Origin: Lachnoclostridium sp. An76
Lineage (GTDB): Bacteria; Bacillota; Clostridia; Lachnospirales; Lachnospiraceae
Direction of reading: 5' to 3'
Assembly (NCBI RefSeq): GCF_002161355.1
Contig: NZ_NFHL01000011.1
Coordinates: 35,522 to 99,521, forward strand
Length of the DNA stretch: 64,000 bases
The translations under genes were made by a program, and so were the position numbers. The notes below the pieces were generated by a model. That model saw only the letters and a list, made by a program, of their open reading frames with translations. It was not told the origin of the DNA and ran no database searches. This document shows positions 25,851 through 35,106 of the stretch, one piece after another; the first letter of the stretch is position 1, and every line of letters begins with the position of its first letter.

Positions 25851-27476
25851 TTACCGTGTATATTTTTCCAGTGTTTCCCGCACTGCTCCTTTTCCTTTGA
25901 CCATCTCTGCGAAGTACTGGCACACAAGGTCTGCGAGCCCTGCCTCGTTCAGATCTACTCCGAAGATTTCTTTATCTGTGAGCAGCGGCTGAAGGAGTTC
26001 TTTTGCTTTCGCTGCGTCTGTGCCGTCTCCGAGGCGGACAGAAGCTACATAAGGGCATACAGTTTCCAGGAGCGGATCCGGGCTTAATTCAAAATGCTCT
26101 CCATTGTCGTCTACTGCCATGAGATAGCGGACCCATCCGGCATAGACGAGGGGGATGCATTTCAGGTCGGATACATCCAGGTTGTCTGAGCGCAGATATG
26201 CTTTGACAGTCTCTCCGAATCGGATCGGCAGTTTCTGGGAGGTGTCCGTGGCGATGCGCTGCGGGGTATCCGGCATGAATGGGTTCGGGATACGTACGTT
26301 TAATACGGTATCAATGAATTCTTTCGGGTCCAGGATGCCCGGGTCTACGACCACAGGAAGCCCTTCTTTGTAGCCAATCGTCTCCACCAGTTTTTTCAGG
26401 ACCGGATCTTTCATTTCTTTTGAGATCAGGTCGTATCCGAGCAGGCAGCCGAAGACAGCGAGCGCGGTGTGGAGCGGGTTCAGGCAGGTGCAGACTTTCA
26501 TTTTTTCTGCCTTGTCCACGGTCTCCCGGTCTGTGAAGATGAAGCCGCCTTTCTCCAGGGCGGGCCTTCCGTTGGGGAAGCTGTCCTCGATCACAAGGTA
26601 CTGGCTTTCCTCCGCGTTTACAAAAGGAGCCACATAGGTGTTTTTCGATGTGATCACAGGGTCAAGGTTTTCCAGGCCGTCTTTTTTCAGCATCTCTTCC
26701 ACAGAAGGATCCGGACGCGGCGTGATCTTGTCGATCATCGTCCACGGGAATGACACTTTGGAAGGATCTTCCACATAGGCAAGGAATCCTTTTTCTGCTG
26801 TCCCGTTCTCTTCCCAGGCCTTTGCAAAAGCAGTGACCGCGGAGCGGAGTTTGTCTCCGTTGTGGGAGCAGTTGTCCATGCTGATCATGGCGATCGGAGT
26901 CCCGCCTGACGCATATCTCGTATGGAGGAGAGAGGCAACCTTTCCGATATAGCTGCACGGTTTCTCAGGACCATTTTCCATGTCTGCGGTCACATCAGCG
27001 AGGGGGAGCCCCCTGCCGTCTGTCAGGCTGTAGCCCTTCTCTGTGATCGTGAATGTAGCCATCTGGAGACCAGCATTTGCAAAGATCTCTTTGAGGCGGC
27101 TGAACTGAGCTGCGTTCTCGGAGTCGAGGATGAGAGATTCCACTACGCTCCCGACAACAGTCTTTTCGATGTTCCCGTCAGCTTTGAGGGTGACAAGGAT
27201 GCTTAAGTCGTCGTGGGGATGGTTCATTTTTTCAATGATCTCGTAGTCATATCCCTCCGCTGCGATCAGCCCCCGGTCCAGGTCTCTGCTGTCCAGGAGT
27301 TCCTGGACAACATTTGCCTGAAATGCCCGGAAGATGTTCCCGGCACCGAAGTGGATCCAAAATGGATCCTTTTTTGTTTCTTCTGCAACTTTTATACGGT
27401 CGAATCCGGGGAGACGGTACCCTGCGGATTCCCATTTTTCACGGTCTTTCAGACCATTTTCATTTAACTGCATCAT
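25851..27476 (-). CDS. uxuB: D-mannonate oxidoreductase (fructuronate reductase)
   Basis: 541 residues, polyol/mannitol dehydrogenase superfamily; reduces fructuronate to mannonate with NADH in glucuronate catabolism. N-terminal nucleotide-binding region contains WIHFGAGNIFRAFQ; the catalytic area includes the family stretch NPLHTALAVFGCLLGY and a conserved Lys in EKMKVCTCLNP. It lies 19 nt downstream of uxuA in the same orientation, so substrate assignment rests on both family and context. Ends 2 nt from the convergent element. Confidence 0.93.
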   Translation of the reverse strand: MMQLNENGLKDREKWESAGYRLPGFDRIKVAEETKKDPFWIHFGAGNIFRAFQANVVQELLDSRDLDRGLIAAEGYDYEIIEKMNHPHDDLSILVTLKADGNIEKTVVGSVVESLILDSENAAQFSRLKEIFANAGLQMATFTITEKGYSLTDGRGLPLADVTADMENGPEKPCSYIGKVASLLHTRYASGGTPIAMISMDNCSHNGDKLRSAVTAFAKAWEENGTAEKGFLAYVEDPSKVSFPWTMIDKITPRPDPSVEEMLKKDGLENLDPVITSKNTYVAPFVNAEESQYLVIEDSFPNGRPALEKGGFIFTDRETVDKAEKMKVCTCLNPLHTALAVFGCLLGYDLISKEMKDPVLKKLVETIGYKEGLPVVVDPGILDPKEFIDTVLNVRIPNPFMPDTPQRIATDTSQKLPIRFGETVKAYLRSDNLDVSDLKCIPLVYAGWVRYLMAVDDNGEHFELSPDPLLETVCPYVASVRLGDGTDAAKAKELLQPLLTDKEIFGVDLNEAGLADLVCQYFAEMVKGKGAVRETLEKYTR

Positions 27477-27495
27477 GTTTTCCTGCCTTTCTTAT

Positions 27496-28563
27496 TTACT
27501 TCTGGCTTTTTTCAATGGCTTCCCAGAGTCCGTTGAGGTAAGCAGCGCCGAGCGCGCGGTCATAGAGCCCGTATCCCGGCATGGCGACCTCTCCCCAGAT
27601 CATGCGTCCGTGATCCGGGCGGATCGGTCCGTCAAACCCGATGTCATACAGCGCCTTCATGATCTCGTACATATCAAAGGAGCCGTCGGATGACAGGTGG
27701 GCTGCTTCCTCAAAGTCTGTAGGTGAGTTGAATTTCAGGTTGCGCACGTGTGCGAAATGGATCCTTCCCTTCAGGGAGCGGATCATATCGGGCAGGTCGT
27801 TTTCCAGGTTTGTGCCGTAGGAACCGGAGCAGAAGGTGACTCCGTTGTGCGGGTCATCGACCATTTTCATCATCCGCAGGATGTTTTCTTTATTGATGAT
27901 GATGCGCGGGAGCCCGAATACGCTCCAAGCCGGATCGTCCGGATGGATCGCCATATAAATGTCGTATTCATTGCAGACGGGCATGATCCGTTCCAGGAAA
28001 TATTTCAGGTTGGCAAAGAGTTTTTCATCGTCGATATCTTTGTACATCTCGAAGAGCTCTTTCACATGTGCCATGCGCTCCGGCTCCCAGCCCGGCATCA
28101 CAGTGCCGTTCATCTCGCCGGAGATAGAGTCAAACATCTTTTCCGGGTCAAGGGCATCCACTGCCTCCTGTGTGTAGGCGAGGACCGTGGAGCCGTCGGG
28201 GCGCTTCCTCGCCAGCTCAGTCCTTGTCCAGTCAAAGACCGGCATGAAATTGTAGCAGACAAGGTGGATGTCTTCTTCGCCCAGGTTTCGGAGCGTCTCG
28301 ATGTAATTGTCAATATACCGGTCACGGTCAGCGGAGCCTGTTTTTATGGCGTCATGTACGTTTACGCTCTCGATCCCGGCTATATGGAGCCCTGCCGCTG
28401 CCACTTCATCCTTCATGGCACGGATGCGCTCCCTGCTCCACACCTCGCCGGGAGCTGTGTCATACAGCGTGGTGATCACGCCGGTGACGCCGGGGATCTG
28501 CCTGATCTGCTGTAAGGTAACTGTGTCAAATTTTGAACCGTACCATCTGAGTGTCATTTCCAT
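27496..28563 (-). CDS. uxuA: mannonate dehydratase
   Basis: 355 residues, TIM-barrel enzyme that dehydrates D-mannonate to 2-keto-3-deoxygluconate. Family features: N-terminal TLRWYGSKFD, DTVTLQQIRQIPGVTGVI, the metal-site stretches MAIHPDDPAW and HFAHVRNLKF, and RPDHGRMIW near the end. Strong ribosome site AAAGGAG. First gene of the uxuA–uxuB operon, divergent from an AraC regulator. KDG kinase and aldolase are not in the window. Confidence 0.96.
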   Translation of the reverse strand: MEMTLRWYGSKFDTVTLQQIRQIPGVTGVITTLYDTAPGEVWSRERIRAMKDEVAAAGLHIAGIESVNVHDAIKTGSADRDRYIDNYIETLRNLGEEDIHLVCYNFMPVFDWTRTELARKRPDGSTVLAYTQEAVDALDPEKMFDSISGEMNGTVMPGWEPERMAHVKELFEMYKDIDDEKLFANLKYFLERIMPVCNEYDIYMAIHPDDPAWSVFGLPRIIINKENILRMMKMVDDPHNGVTFCSGSYGTNLENDLPDMIRSLKGRIHFAHVRNLKFNSPTDFEEAAHLSSDGSFDMYEIMKALYDIGFDGPIRPDHGRMIWGEVAMPGYGLYDRALGAAYLNGLWEAIEKSQK

Positions 28564-28657
28564 TTTTGTGTATCTCCTTTCAGGAACTTGGATTTGTGAG
28601 ATGTCCGTCTGTATGTCAGTGTGATCCGCAGGCGGAAGCTCTTTTTCTGAGATATAT

Positions 28658-28685
28658 TTTATAAAAAAGAGGCTGCGGGAAACAA
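28658..28685 (-). promoter_or_regulatory. uxuAB promoter
   Basis: On the - strand, TTGTTT (28685-28680), 16-nt spacer, TATAAA (28663-28658). It faces away from the AraC promoter; the region between, 28686-28730, is A+T-rich with several TTG/CAA half-sites and is where the regulator would be expected to bind. Confidence 0.5.
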
Positions 28686-28730
28686 TTGCACAGATTGTTG
28701 TATATATTGTAAAAATTGCTCATGACACAG

Positions 28731-28759
28731 TTGCGCGGGGCGAAAGAAAAGGTTATATT
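28731..28759 (+). promoter_or_regulatory. promoter of the AraC-type regulator
   Basis: TTGCGC (28731-28736), 17-nt spacer, TATATT (28754-28759); ribosome site AAGGAAGGG follows before the ATG at 28787. Confidence 0.55.
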
Positions 28760-28786
28760 GTACTTTAGAAAAGGAAGGGATGACCA

Positions 28787-29668
28787 ATGAAGAAAAACCT
28801 TCAGACAAGATTCAGTACAAGGCAATACATGCTCTCCCGTGATTTTGAGATTTACTATTATAAGGACAGCGCCCTGTCAGGGGTGGACAGCCACACCCAT
28901 GACTATTATGAGTTTTATTTTTTCCTGGAAGGGGATGTGTCCATCGAGATCGCGGGCAGGGCGTTCCCGCTCCGGTACGGGGATGTCGTCCTGATACCGC
29001 CGGGTACGCCGCACAGGCCCTATATCCGCGACAGTAAGACTCCTTACCGCCGCTTTGTATTCTGGGTCACCGGAGAGTATTTGAACCAGATGATGGAGAC
29101 CTCCGTGGCTTACGGATACCTGATGCAGTATGTCCGGACAAAAGGAGAATATATCTTTCACAATGACCGGGTCGGGTTTAATGAGATACAGACAAAGGTA
29201 TTCCGTCTGATCGAAGAGACAAGGGGGAACCGATTTGGGAAGGACGCAAGGATCCCACTGTGTGTCAGCGACCTGATCCTGCACCTGAACCGCATCGTCT
29301 ATGAGCAGAAACACGAGAAGCATCCCCAGGCAGAGCAGGCGCTCTATGAGAGCCTGACAGACTATATCGGGGAACATCTGGACGAAGAATTGTCGCTTGA
29401 CAGCCTGGCCGGGGAATTCTATGTGAGCAAGTACCACATTGCTCATGTATTTAAAGATCATATCGGCATCTCCATCCACCAGTATATCATGAAAAAGCGG
29501 CTGTCCGCATGCCGCGATGCGATCCGGAACGGGACGAAGATCACAGAGGCATATCTGATGTATGGGTTTAAAGATTATTCGGGATTTTACCGGGCATTTA
29601 AAAAAGAGTATGGCATGTCGCCGAGGGAGTGGCAGGAGATCAACAGAAAACAGTTTTTGGAGATGTAG
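28787..29668 (+). CDS. AraC family regulator with cupin sensor domain
   Basis: 293 residues. N-terminal cupin domain with HTHDYYEFYFFLEGDVSIEI and a second stretch LRYGDVVLIPPGTPHRPY (sugar-sensing fold), then two C-terminal helix-turn-helix motifs: LDSLAGEFYVSKYHIAHVFK and ITEAYLMYGFKDYSGFYRAF. Divergent from uxuA, so it most likely controls uxuAB in response to glucuronate or mannonate (inference from context). Confidence 0.9.
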   Translation: MKKNLQTRFSTRQYMLSRDFEIYYYKDSALSGVDSHTHDYYEFYFFLEGDVSIEIAGRAFPLRYGDVVLIPPGTPHRPYIRDSKTPYRRFVFWVTGEYLNQMMETSVAYGYLMQYVRTKGEYIFHNDRVGFNEIQTKVFRLIEETRGNRFGKDARIPLCVSDLILHLNRIVYEQKHEKHPQAEQALYESLTDYIGEHLDEELSLDSLAGEFYVSKYHIAHVFKDHIGISIHQYIMKKRLSACRDAIRNGTKITEAYLMYGFKDYSGFYRAFKKEYGMSPREWQEINRKQFLEM

Positions 29669-29712
29669 AGTGCAGGGAAGGTAAGCGTGAAAGAACAAGT
29701 AACCACATTTCG

Positions 29713-29741
29713 TTGTATTTTTAAAAAGTAATTGCTATAAT
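29713..29741 (+). promoter_or_regulatory. promoter of the molybdenum cofactor operon
   Basis: TTGTAT (29713-29718), 17-nt spacer, TATAAT (29736-29741). The leader to moaC is about 65 nt, too short for a Moco riboswitch, and none is visible. Confidence 0.65.
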
Positions 29742-29813
29742 GACTCCATGCGGGGAGCGCGGCTGGAAATCAGATCGTATAATATACAGTCAGTAGAAAG
29801 CAGGTATTCATAT

Positions 29814-30323
29814 ATGGGATTTACACATTTTGATGAAAACGGAAAGGCTGTCATGGTGGATGTGACGGACAAGGCGGACACAGTCCGCCAGGCCTGCGCT
29901 TCGGGGAAGATCACCGTGAGCCGCGAGGTGTTCAGGGCGATCTGCGAAGGCTCGGTAAGTAAAGGAGATGTGCTGGGAGTGGCTGCCACTGCCGGGATCA
30001 TGGGCGCGAAGAGGACCTCTGAGCTGATCCCCATGTGCCATATCCTGCCCATCACAAAGTGCAGGGTGGGTTTTGATCTGGATGAGGAAGAATCTGCGGT
30101 CTACTGTACGTGTACCGTGAAAGTGACCGGGAAGACCGGAGTAGAGATGGAGGCCCTGACAGGGGTGAGTGTGGCCCTGCTCACGATCTATGATATGTGC
30201 AAGGCGATGGACAAGTCGATGGAGATCGGGGAGATCTATCTTGTGAAAAAGACCGGGGGCAAGAGCGGGGAAGTGCACAATGACCTGCATCCCCGCAGCG
30301 CCCGGACAGAAGGAGCGGAATAA
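29814..30323 (+). CDS. moaC: cyclic pyranopterin monophosphate synthase
   Basis: Second step of molybdopterin synthesis, making cPMP from the MoaA product. 169-170 residues with the family signature: [16 protein letters not shown] (catalytic His-containing loop) and [20 protein letters not shown] followed by YDMCKAMDK. The start at 29814 is chosen because the family N-terminus ([15 protein letters not shown]) begins here; ribosome site AAAGCAGG is modest. The mog-like gene starts 1 nt after the stop. Confidence 0.95.
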   Translation: MGFTHFDENGKAVMVDVTDKADTVRQACASGKITVSREVFRAICEGSVSKGDVLGVAATAGIMGAKRTSELIPMCHILPITKCRVGFDLDEEESAVYCTCTVKVTGKTGVEMEALTGVSVALLTIYDMCKAMDKSMEIGEIYLVKKTGGKSGEVHNDLHPRSARTEGAE

Positions 30324-30324
30324 A

Positions 30325-30825
30325 ATGGAAGGATACAGATGGAAGGCAGCGGTGGTAACGCTGAGCGATAAAGGATATGCCGGTGAGCGGGAAGATAAGA
30401 GCGGTCCTCTGATCTGCGAAATGCTCACAGAAGCCGGGTATGATATTCAGAAAACGGTTCTGCTTCCGGATGAAAGAGAAGAAATAAAAAAATGTCTGTG
30501 TTCATTATCTGATGTCGACAAGATGGATGTCATTTTCACTACAGGCGGGACCGGATTCGCGCCGAGAGACTGTACGCCTGAGGCGACGCTGGAGGCGGCG
30601 GACCGGATCGCGCCGGGGATCGCTGAGGCGATGCGTCTCGCTTCTCTTAAGGTAACGCCAAGAGCAATGTTAAGCCGCGGCGTTTCCGTGATACGCGGGC
30701 AGACGCTGATCATCAATCTCCCGGGGAGCCCGAAGGCTGTCAGAGAAAATCTGGAAGCCGTGCTCCCGTCTCTGGACCACGGGCTGGCGATCCTGACAGG
30801 AAGAGCAGGAGAATGTGCGCGATGA
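30325..30825 (+). CDS. molybdopterin adenylyltransferase-like protein (MogA/MoaB family)
   Basis: 166 residues. Family pattern: VVTLSDKGYAGEREDKSG, then DVIFTTGGTGFAPRDCTPEAT, the molybdopterin-binding loop, and a late LPGSPKAVRENL. MogA adenylates molybdopterin before metal insertion; MoaB proteins are close relatives, and sequence alone does not separate them. ATG 30325 has GGAGCGG ahead; the frame upstream overlaps moaC and is not family-like. It overlaps moaA by 4 nt. Confidence 0.9.
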   Translation: MEGYRWKAAVVTLSDKGYAGEREDKSGPLICEMLTEAGYDIQKTVLLPDEREEIKKCLCSLSDVDKMDVIFTTGGTGFAPRDCTPEATLEAADRIAPGIAEAMRLASLKVTPRAMLSRGVSVIRGQTLIINLPGSPKAVRENLEAVLPSLDHGLAILTGRAGECAR

Positions 30826-31871
30826 GAGACCGATTCGGAAGGACAATTGATTATATGCGGGTGTCTGTGACAGACCGCTGCAATCTCCGGTGCGTGTACT
30901 GTATGCCGGCGGAGGGTGTCGCGTCTGTGCCCCATGAGCAGATCCTGACTTTTGACGAGATCGCGCGCGTATGCAGGGTCGGCGCGGAGCTGGGGATACG
31001 GAGGATAAAACTGACGGGCGGCGAGCCGCTGGTGCGCAGAGGTCTCCCGGAGCTTGTTGGTATGCTGAAGGGGATCACAGGTATTGAACAGGTGACTCTG
31101 ACAACGAACGGGACACTTTTAAAAGAACAAATAAACGGATTAGTTTCGAATGGGCTTGATGCTGTCAATATCAGTATTGATACCCTGGATCCGGAGAGAT
31201 ACCGGGAGATCACCCGGGGAGGCAGTGTGGAAAAGGCGCTGGAAGGGCTGGATGCAGCTGCGGCAGTCCCCGGCCTTTCGGTCAAAGTAAACTGCGTTCC
31301 TTTAAAGGCAACAGGATCAAATTTAAAGGGAACAGGATCAAATGGGACAGAAGATGAAGAGTATATCCGCCTTGCGCTGTTGGCGAAAGAGGGAAAGGCG
31401 GATGTGAGGTTTATAGAGATGATGCCCATCGGACTGGGGAAGCACTTCGCGGGACGGGGCGGGGATGAGATCCTTGGTATCCTGGAAAAGGCTTACGGAA
31501 AAGCAGAACCCTGTACCGGGCGGCTCGGGAACGGACCGGCGGAATATGTGCAGTTCCCCGGGTTCGGGAAACGCATTGGCTTTATCAGCGCGGTATCCCA
31601 TCAGTTCTGCGGAGGATGCAACCGCGTCCGCCTTACGTCAGAAGGATATCTGAAGCCTTGCCTTCAGTATGAGAGCGGGACGGACCTGAAAACCCTGCTC
31701 CGGGGCGGCGCCGGTGACCCGGAGATAAGGGCTGCGATGGAGAAGGCTTTTTATGAAAAACCGGCGCATCATCAGTTTGGAGTAAACGGGCAGTTTTGGG
31801 AAAACAGTCAGGGGAAAAGCTGCGCAGAAGAGACGCTGGAGACGAAAGAAATGTCCAGGATCGGAGGTTAG
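30822..31871 (+). CDS. moaA: GTP 3',8-cyclase
   Basis: Radical SAM enzyme for the first step of molybdopterin synthesis. 349 residues. N-terminal cluster motif TDRCNLRCVYCMP, SAM-binding TGGEPLV, C-terminal cluster CGGCNRVRL...LKPC, and the functional GG end (MSRIGG). The start at 30822 gives an ATGA overlap with the preceding gene; an ATG three codons upstream lies 1 nt from the ribosome site. Odd: a 21-bp tandem duplication (31301-31342) adds a Thr/Gly/Ser/Asn-rich insert after VNCVPLK. Confidence 0.95.
   Translation: MRDRFGRTIDYMRVSVTDRCNLRCVYCMPAEGVASVPHEQILTFDEIARVCRVGAELGIRRIKLTGGEPLVRRGLPELVGMLKGITGIEQVTLTTNGTLLKEQINGLVSNGLDAVNISIDTLDPERYREITRGGSVEKALEGLDAAAAVPGLSVKVNCVPLKATGSNLKGTGSNGTEDEEYIRLALLAKEGKADVRFIEMMPIGLGKHFAGRGGDEILGILEKAYGKAEPCTGRLGNGPAEYVQFPGFGKRIGFISAVSHQFCGGCNRVRLTSEGYLKPCLQYESGTDLKTLLRGGAGDPEIRAAMEKAFYEKPAHHQFGVNGQFWENSQGKSCAEETLETKEMSRIGG
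31301..31342 (+). repeat. 21-bp tandem duplication inside moaA
   Basis: Two copies (31301-31321, 31322-31342) with one mismatch (GGCAAC versus GGGAAC). In frame they encode LKATGSN and LKGTGSN, a flexible insert where MoaA proteins usually have a short loop. Confidence 0.85.
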
Positions 31872-31878
31872 GACATCG

Positions 31879-32334
31879 ATGGGAAGAGTAATGGCAGTCT
31901 GTACGAGCCCGGCAAAGGGCACACAGAAACAAAATGCAGGCGAAGGTATTTTTATCGAAGACTATGGGATTCAGGGGGATGCCCATGCAGGGAAGTGGCA
32001 CCGCCAGGTCAGCCTTCTCTCCTATGAGAAGATCCAGGGATTCCGGGAGAGAGGGGCGGAAGTGGAGGACGGAGCGTTCGGCGAGAACCTGGTGGTGAAG
32101 GAGATTGATTTCCGCTCGCTGCCGGTGGGCACGCGGCTGTCCTGCGGTGATGTTGTGCTGGAGATCACCCAGATCGGCAAAGAATGCCATCACGGATGCC
32201 AGATCTTTCAGAAGATGGGAGAATGTATCATGCCGAGGGAAGGCGTCTTCGCGCGGGTGATCCGGGGCGGGACGATCCGTACAGGCGATGACATGAAGGT
32301 GGAGCAAAATGATGAAAAGCAGAGTTTTTCGTAA
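31879..32334 (+). CDS. MOSC domain protein
   Basis: 151 residues, a single MOSC domain, the beta-fold that binds molybdenum cofactor sulfurated on a conserved cysteine. Visible: GDAHAGKWHRQVSLLS, FGENLVV and the cysteine region IGKECHHGCQIFQ. It follows moaA by 7 nt, consistent with a role in cofactor delivery or modification. Its last 26 nt overlap the GH25 lipoprotein gene in another frame. Confidence 0.92.
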   Translation: MGRVMAVCTSPAKGTQKQNAGEGIFIEDYGIQGDAHAGKWHRQVSLLSYEKIQGFRERGAEVEDGAFGENLVVKEIDFRSLPVGTRLSCGDVVLEITQIGKECHHGCQIFQKMGECIMPREGVFARVIRGGTIRTGDDMKVEQNDEKQSFS

Positions 32335-33244
32335 AGCAGGACTTCTTCTGGCGGCAGTGCCGTGCGCAGCCTTTCTGCTCACCGCGTGCTCCGGGCAGGC
32401 GGAAGAGACAGGGGCTGAGCTGGCGGAAGAGGAAGCGCGCAATGACCCTGAGGACGGAGAATATATCTTTCAGGATGTAGAGGGAAATGAATATGAGGCG
32501 CCGCTGCTCCCGGATGTGCCGAAGTGCACGTATGACCTCACGAAGATCCGGACAGACGAAGAGACCGGGCGCAAGAGCTTCCATGATGAGGAAAATGGAG
32601 TGACCGCCCGGTTCGGGATCGATGTGTCCGAGTTCCAGGGCGAGGAGATCGACTGGGAACAGGTGAAGGAAAGCGGAGTGGAGTTTGTGATCATCCGGCT
32701 CGGCTACCGGGCGTACGGGGATACGGGTGCGCTTGTCATGGACGCGATGTACGAGCAGAATATGAAAGGCGCTCTGGATGCCGGCCTGGATGTGGGGGTG
32801 TACTTTTTCTCCCAGGCAGTGAGCGGCGCTGAGGCAGTGGAAGAGGCGGAATTTGTCCTTGAGAATATAAAGCCTTATGAGATCACCGGGCCGGTCGTCT
32901 ATGATACAGAGGAGATCAAATGGGACACCGCCCGGACGGACAGCAACACGTATAAAGAGTTTACCAATTTCTGTAAGGTCTTCTGCGATACCGTGGAGCA
33001 GAAAGGGTATGACGCCATGATCTATTCCAATATGAAGTGGATGGCATTTACCCTTGATATGGAAGAGCTTACGGAGTATGATTTCTGGTATGCGGATTAT
33101 CATGAGATTCCCCAGTGCCCGTATGATTACAAGATCTGGCAGTACAGCGAGACAGGGGCAGTGCCGGGGATCAATGCAAATGTAGACCTGAACCTTTGGT
33201 TCGAAAAGGAAAACGCACAGGAGGAAGCGCATGAAGTGGAATAA
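32309..33244 (+). CDS. GH25 lysozyme-like lipoprotein
   Basis: 311 residues. Signal peptide with lipobox LLTACS (Cys near residue 27), so anchored outside the membrane; then an acidic linker. The GH25 muramidase domain begins at about residue 105 with FGIDVSEFQGEEIDW (catalytic-face Asp) and contains VVYDTEE (the DxE motif) and IWQYSETG near the end. It should cut the N-acetylmuramic acid beta-1,4 link of peptidoglycan. It overlaps both neighbours (MOSC by 26 nt, prmA by 14 nt), an odd placement between cofactor and ribosome-modification genes. Confidence 0.92.
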   Translation: MMKSRVFRKAGLLLAAVPCAAFLLTACSGQAEETGAELAEEEARNDPEDGEYIFQDVEGNEYEAPLLPDVPKCTYDLTKIRTDEETGRKSFHDEENGVTARFGIDVSEFQGEEIDWEQVKESGVEFVIIRLGYRAYGDTGALVMDAMYEQNMKGALDAGLDVGVYFFSQAVSGAEAVEEAEFVLENIKPYEITGPVVYDTEEIKWDTARTDSNTYKEFTNFCKVFCDTVEQKGYDAMIYSNMKWMAFTLDMEELTEYDFWYADYHEIPQCPYDYKIWQYSETGAVPGINANVDLNLWFEKENAQEEAHEVE

Positions 33245-34202
33245 ATACCGATTAAAAACGACAACCGAAGCGGAGGATATCGTGAGCAGCATGCTCATGG
33301 ATCTGGGCATACAGGGAGTGGAGATCGAGGACAAGGTCCCCCTCACCCAGTCGGACAAGGAGCAGATGTTCGTGGATATCCTGCCTGAGATCGAGGCAGA
33401 TGACGGAGTGGCTTATCTGAGCTTTTATCTGGAACCTGAGGAGGACCAGGAAAAGATCCTGGCGGACGTCCGCCGGGAACTGGAAGCGATGTCCGCCTAT
33501 GTGGATGTGGGAGAGTGCCTGATCGAAGAGTCCGAGACAGAGGACGTGGACTGGGTGAACAACTGGAAGCAGTATTTCCACCAGTTTTACGTAGATGATA
33601 TCCTGATCATCCCGTCATGGGAGGATGTAAAGCCGGAGGATGAGGATAAGATGGTCATCCATATCGATCCGGGCACTGCGTTCGGCACCGGGATGCATGA
33701 GACGACCCAGCTCTGTATCCGCCAGATCAGGAAGTACACAACACCGGAAACAAGGATCCTAGACGTGGGATGCGGGAGCGGGATCCTGGGCATGCTGGCG
33801 CTGAAGTTCGGGGCGGCGTATTCTGTCGGGACGGACCTGGATCCGTGCGCCATCGACGCTACCCATGAGAACATGGAAGTGAACGGCATCCCGAAAGAGA
33901 AGTATGAGGTAATGATCGGGAACCTCATTGACGACAAGGCAGTGCAGGATAAAGTGGGATACGGATGCTATGATATCGTGGCGGCGAATATCCTGGCGGA
34001 TGTCCTTGTGGAGCTGACGCCGGTCATTGTGGATCAGTTAAAGCCGGGCGGGATCTATATCACCAGCGGGATCATCGATGACAAAGAGCAGACGGTCGTG
34101 GACGCGGTAAAGGCGGCAGGATTGGAAGTGCTGGATGTGACATACCAGGGCGAATGGGTCTGCGTGACTGCGCGCAAGCCGGACGCCGGGAAGCAGGCGT
34201 GA
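33231..34202 (+). CDS. prmA: ribosomal protein L11 methyltransferase
   Basis: 323 residues. SAM-binding motif I DVGCGSGILGMLALKFGA, preceded by the family stretch DPGTAFGTGMHETTQLC; the later NIL in VAANILADVLVELTP is the catalytic-loop motif. Methylates L11 at several amino groups. Ribosome site GAGGAAG. Followed after 71 nt by rsmE, the usual order in Firmicutes. Confidence 0.96.
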   Translation: MKWNKYRLKTTTEAEDIVSSMLMDLGIQGVEIEDKVPLTQSDKEQMFVDILPEIEADDGVAYLSFYLEPEEDQEKILADVRRELEAMSAYVDVGECLIEESETEDVDWVNNWKQYFHQFYVDDILIIPSWEDVKPEDEDKMVIHIDPGTAFGTGMHETTQLCIRQIRKYTTPETRILDVGCGSGILGMLALKFGAAYSVGTDLDPCAIDATHENMEVNGIPKEKYEVMIGNLIDDKAVQDKVGYGCYDIVAANILADVLVELTPVIVDQLKPGGIYITSGIIDDKEQTVVDAVKAAGLEVLDVTYQGEWVCVTARKPDAGKQA

Positions 34203-34273
34203 CAGAGGCACCCGGAAAGGAAATCCGGGCAGCGCTTTTGTGACAGAAAAAGAGAAGGAGAAGGAACAGAAGG

Positions 34274-35035
34274 ATGCAGCAGTTCTTTGCAGAACCATCA
34301 TGGATCAGAGAAAATAAAATCTACATGCAGGGCGCGGATGTGAATCATATCAAAAATGTGCTCCGCATGAAGCCCGGAGAGGACGTGCGGGTGGGCGACG
34401 GCAGGGGAAAGACCTATCTCTGCTGTATCCATTCGTATGAGGAGCAGACAGCGGTGCTCGATATCCTCAAAGAGCTGGCTTCCGATACAGAGCTTCCCTC
34501 CAGGATCGTCCTGTTCCAGGGGCTGCCCAAAGGGGACAAGATGGAGTGGATCGTGCAGAAGGCGGTGGAGCTGGGGGCGTACCGCATTGTCCCCTTTGCG
34601 GCGAAACGCTCCGTGGTGAGGCTGGATGAGAAAAAAGCGGAAAAGAAGCAGGCACGGTGGCAGCTGATCGCAAAAGGGGCGGCAGAGCAGTCCGGGCGCG
34701 GTATCATTCCTGAGGTCGGCGTGGTCTGCAGTTTTGCGGAAGCACTCAGGATGGCAGGGGAGCTGGATGTGGTACTCATCCCCTATGAGCTGGAAGAAGG
34801 GATGAAGGAGACAGCGCGCATCCTGGAAGGGATCACTCCCGGGCAGTCTGTGGGGATCTTCATCGGGCCGGAGGGCGGATTCGAGGAAGAGGAAGTAGAG
34901 CAGGCGAAAAGGGCAGGAGCCCATGCCGTCACTCTCGGGAAGCGGATCCTGCGGACAGAGACCGCAGGGCTTACCGCGCTGTCCATACTGATGTATCATC
35001 TGGAAAGCCGGGCTGCCGGAGCGCCGGAGAGCTGA
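34274..35035 (+). CDS. rsmE: 16S rRNA (uracil-1498-N3)-methyltransferase
   Basis: 253 residues, SPOUT family. N-terminal PUA-like part HIKNVLRMKPGEDVRVGDG; C-terminal knot with IGPEGGFEEEE, GKRILRTETAGLTALSIL. Modifies U1498 of 16S rRNA in the assembled 30S subunit. Conserved neighbour of prmA. Confidence 0.96.
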   Translation: MQQFFAEPSWIRENKIYMQGADVNHIKNVLRMKPGEDVRVGDGRGKTYLCCIHSYEEQTAVLDILKELASDTELPSRIVLFQGLPKGDKMEWIVQKAVELGAYRIVPFAAKRSVVRLDEKKAEKKQARWQLIAKGAAEQSGRGIIPEVGVVCSFAEALRMAGELDVVLIPYELEEGMKETARILEGITPGQSVGIFIGPEGGFEEEEVEQAKRAGAHAVTLGKRILRTETAGLTALSILMYHLESRAAGAPES

Positions 35036-35106
35036 ACAGGCCGGCGGCACATGCGCGGAGCCTGTGCATAATTTATATAGTAAGAAAAGAGTAAAGGAAA
35101 GGGAAA

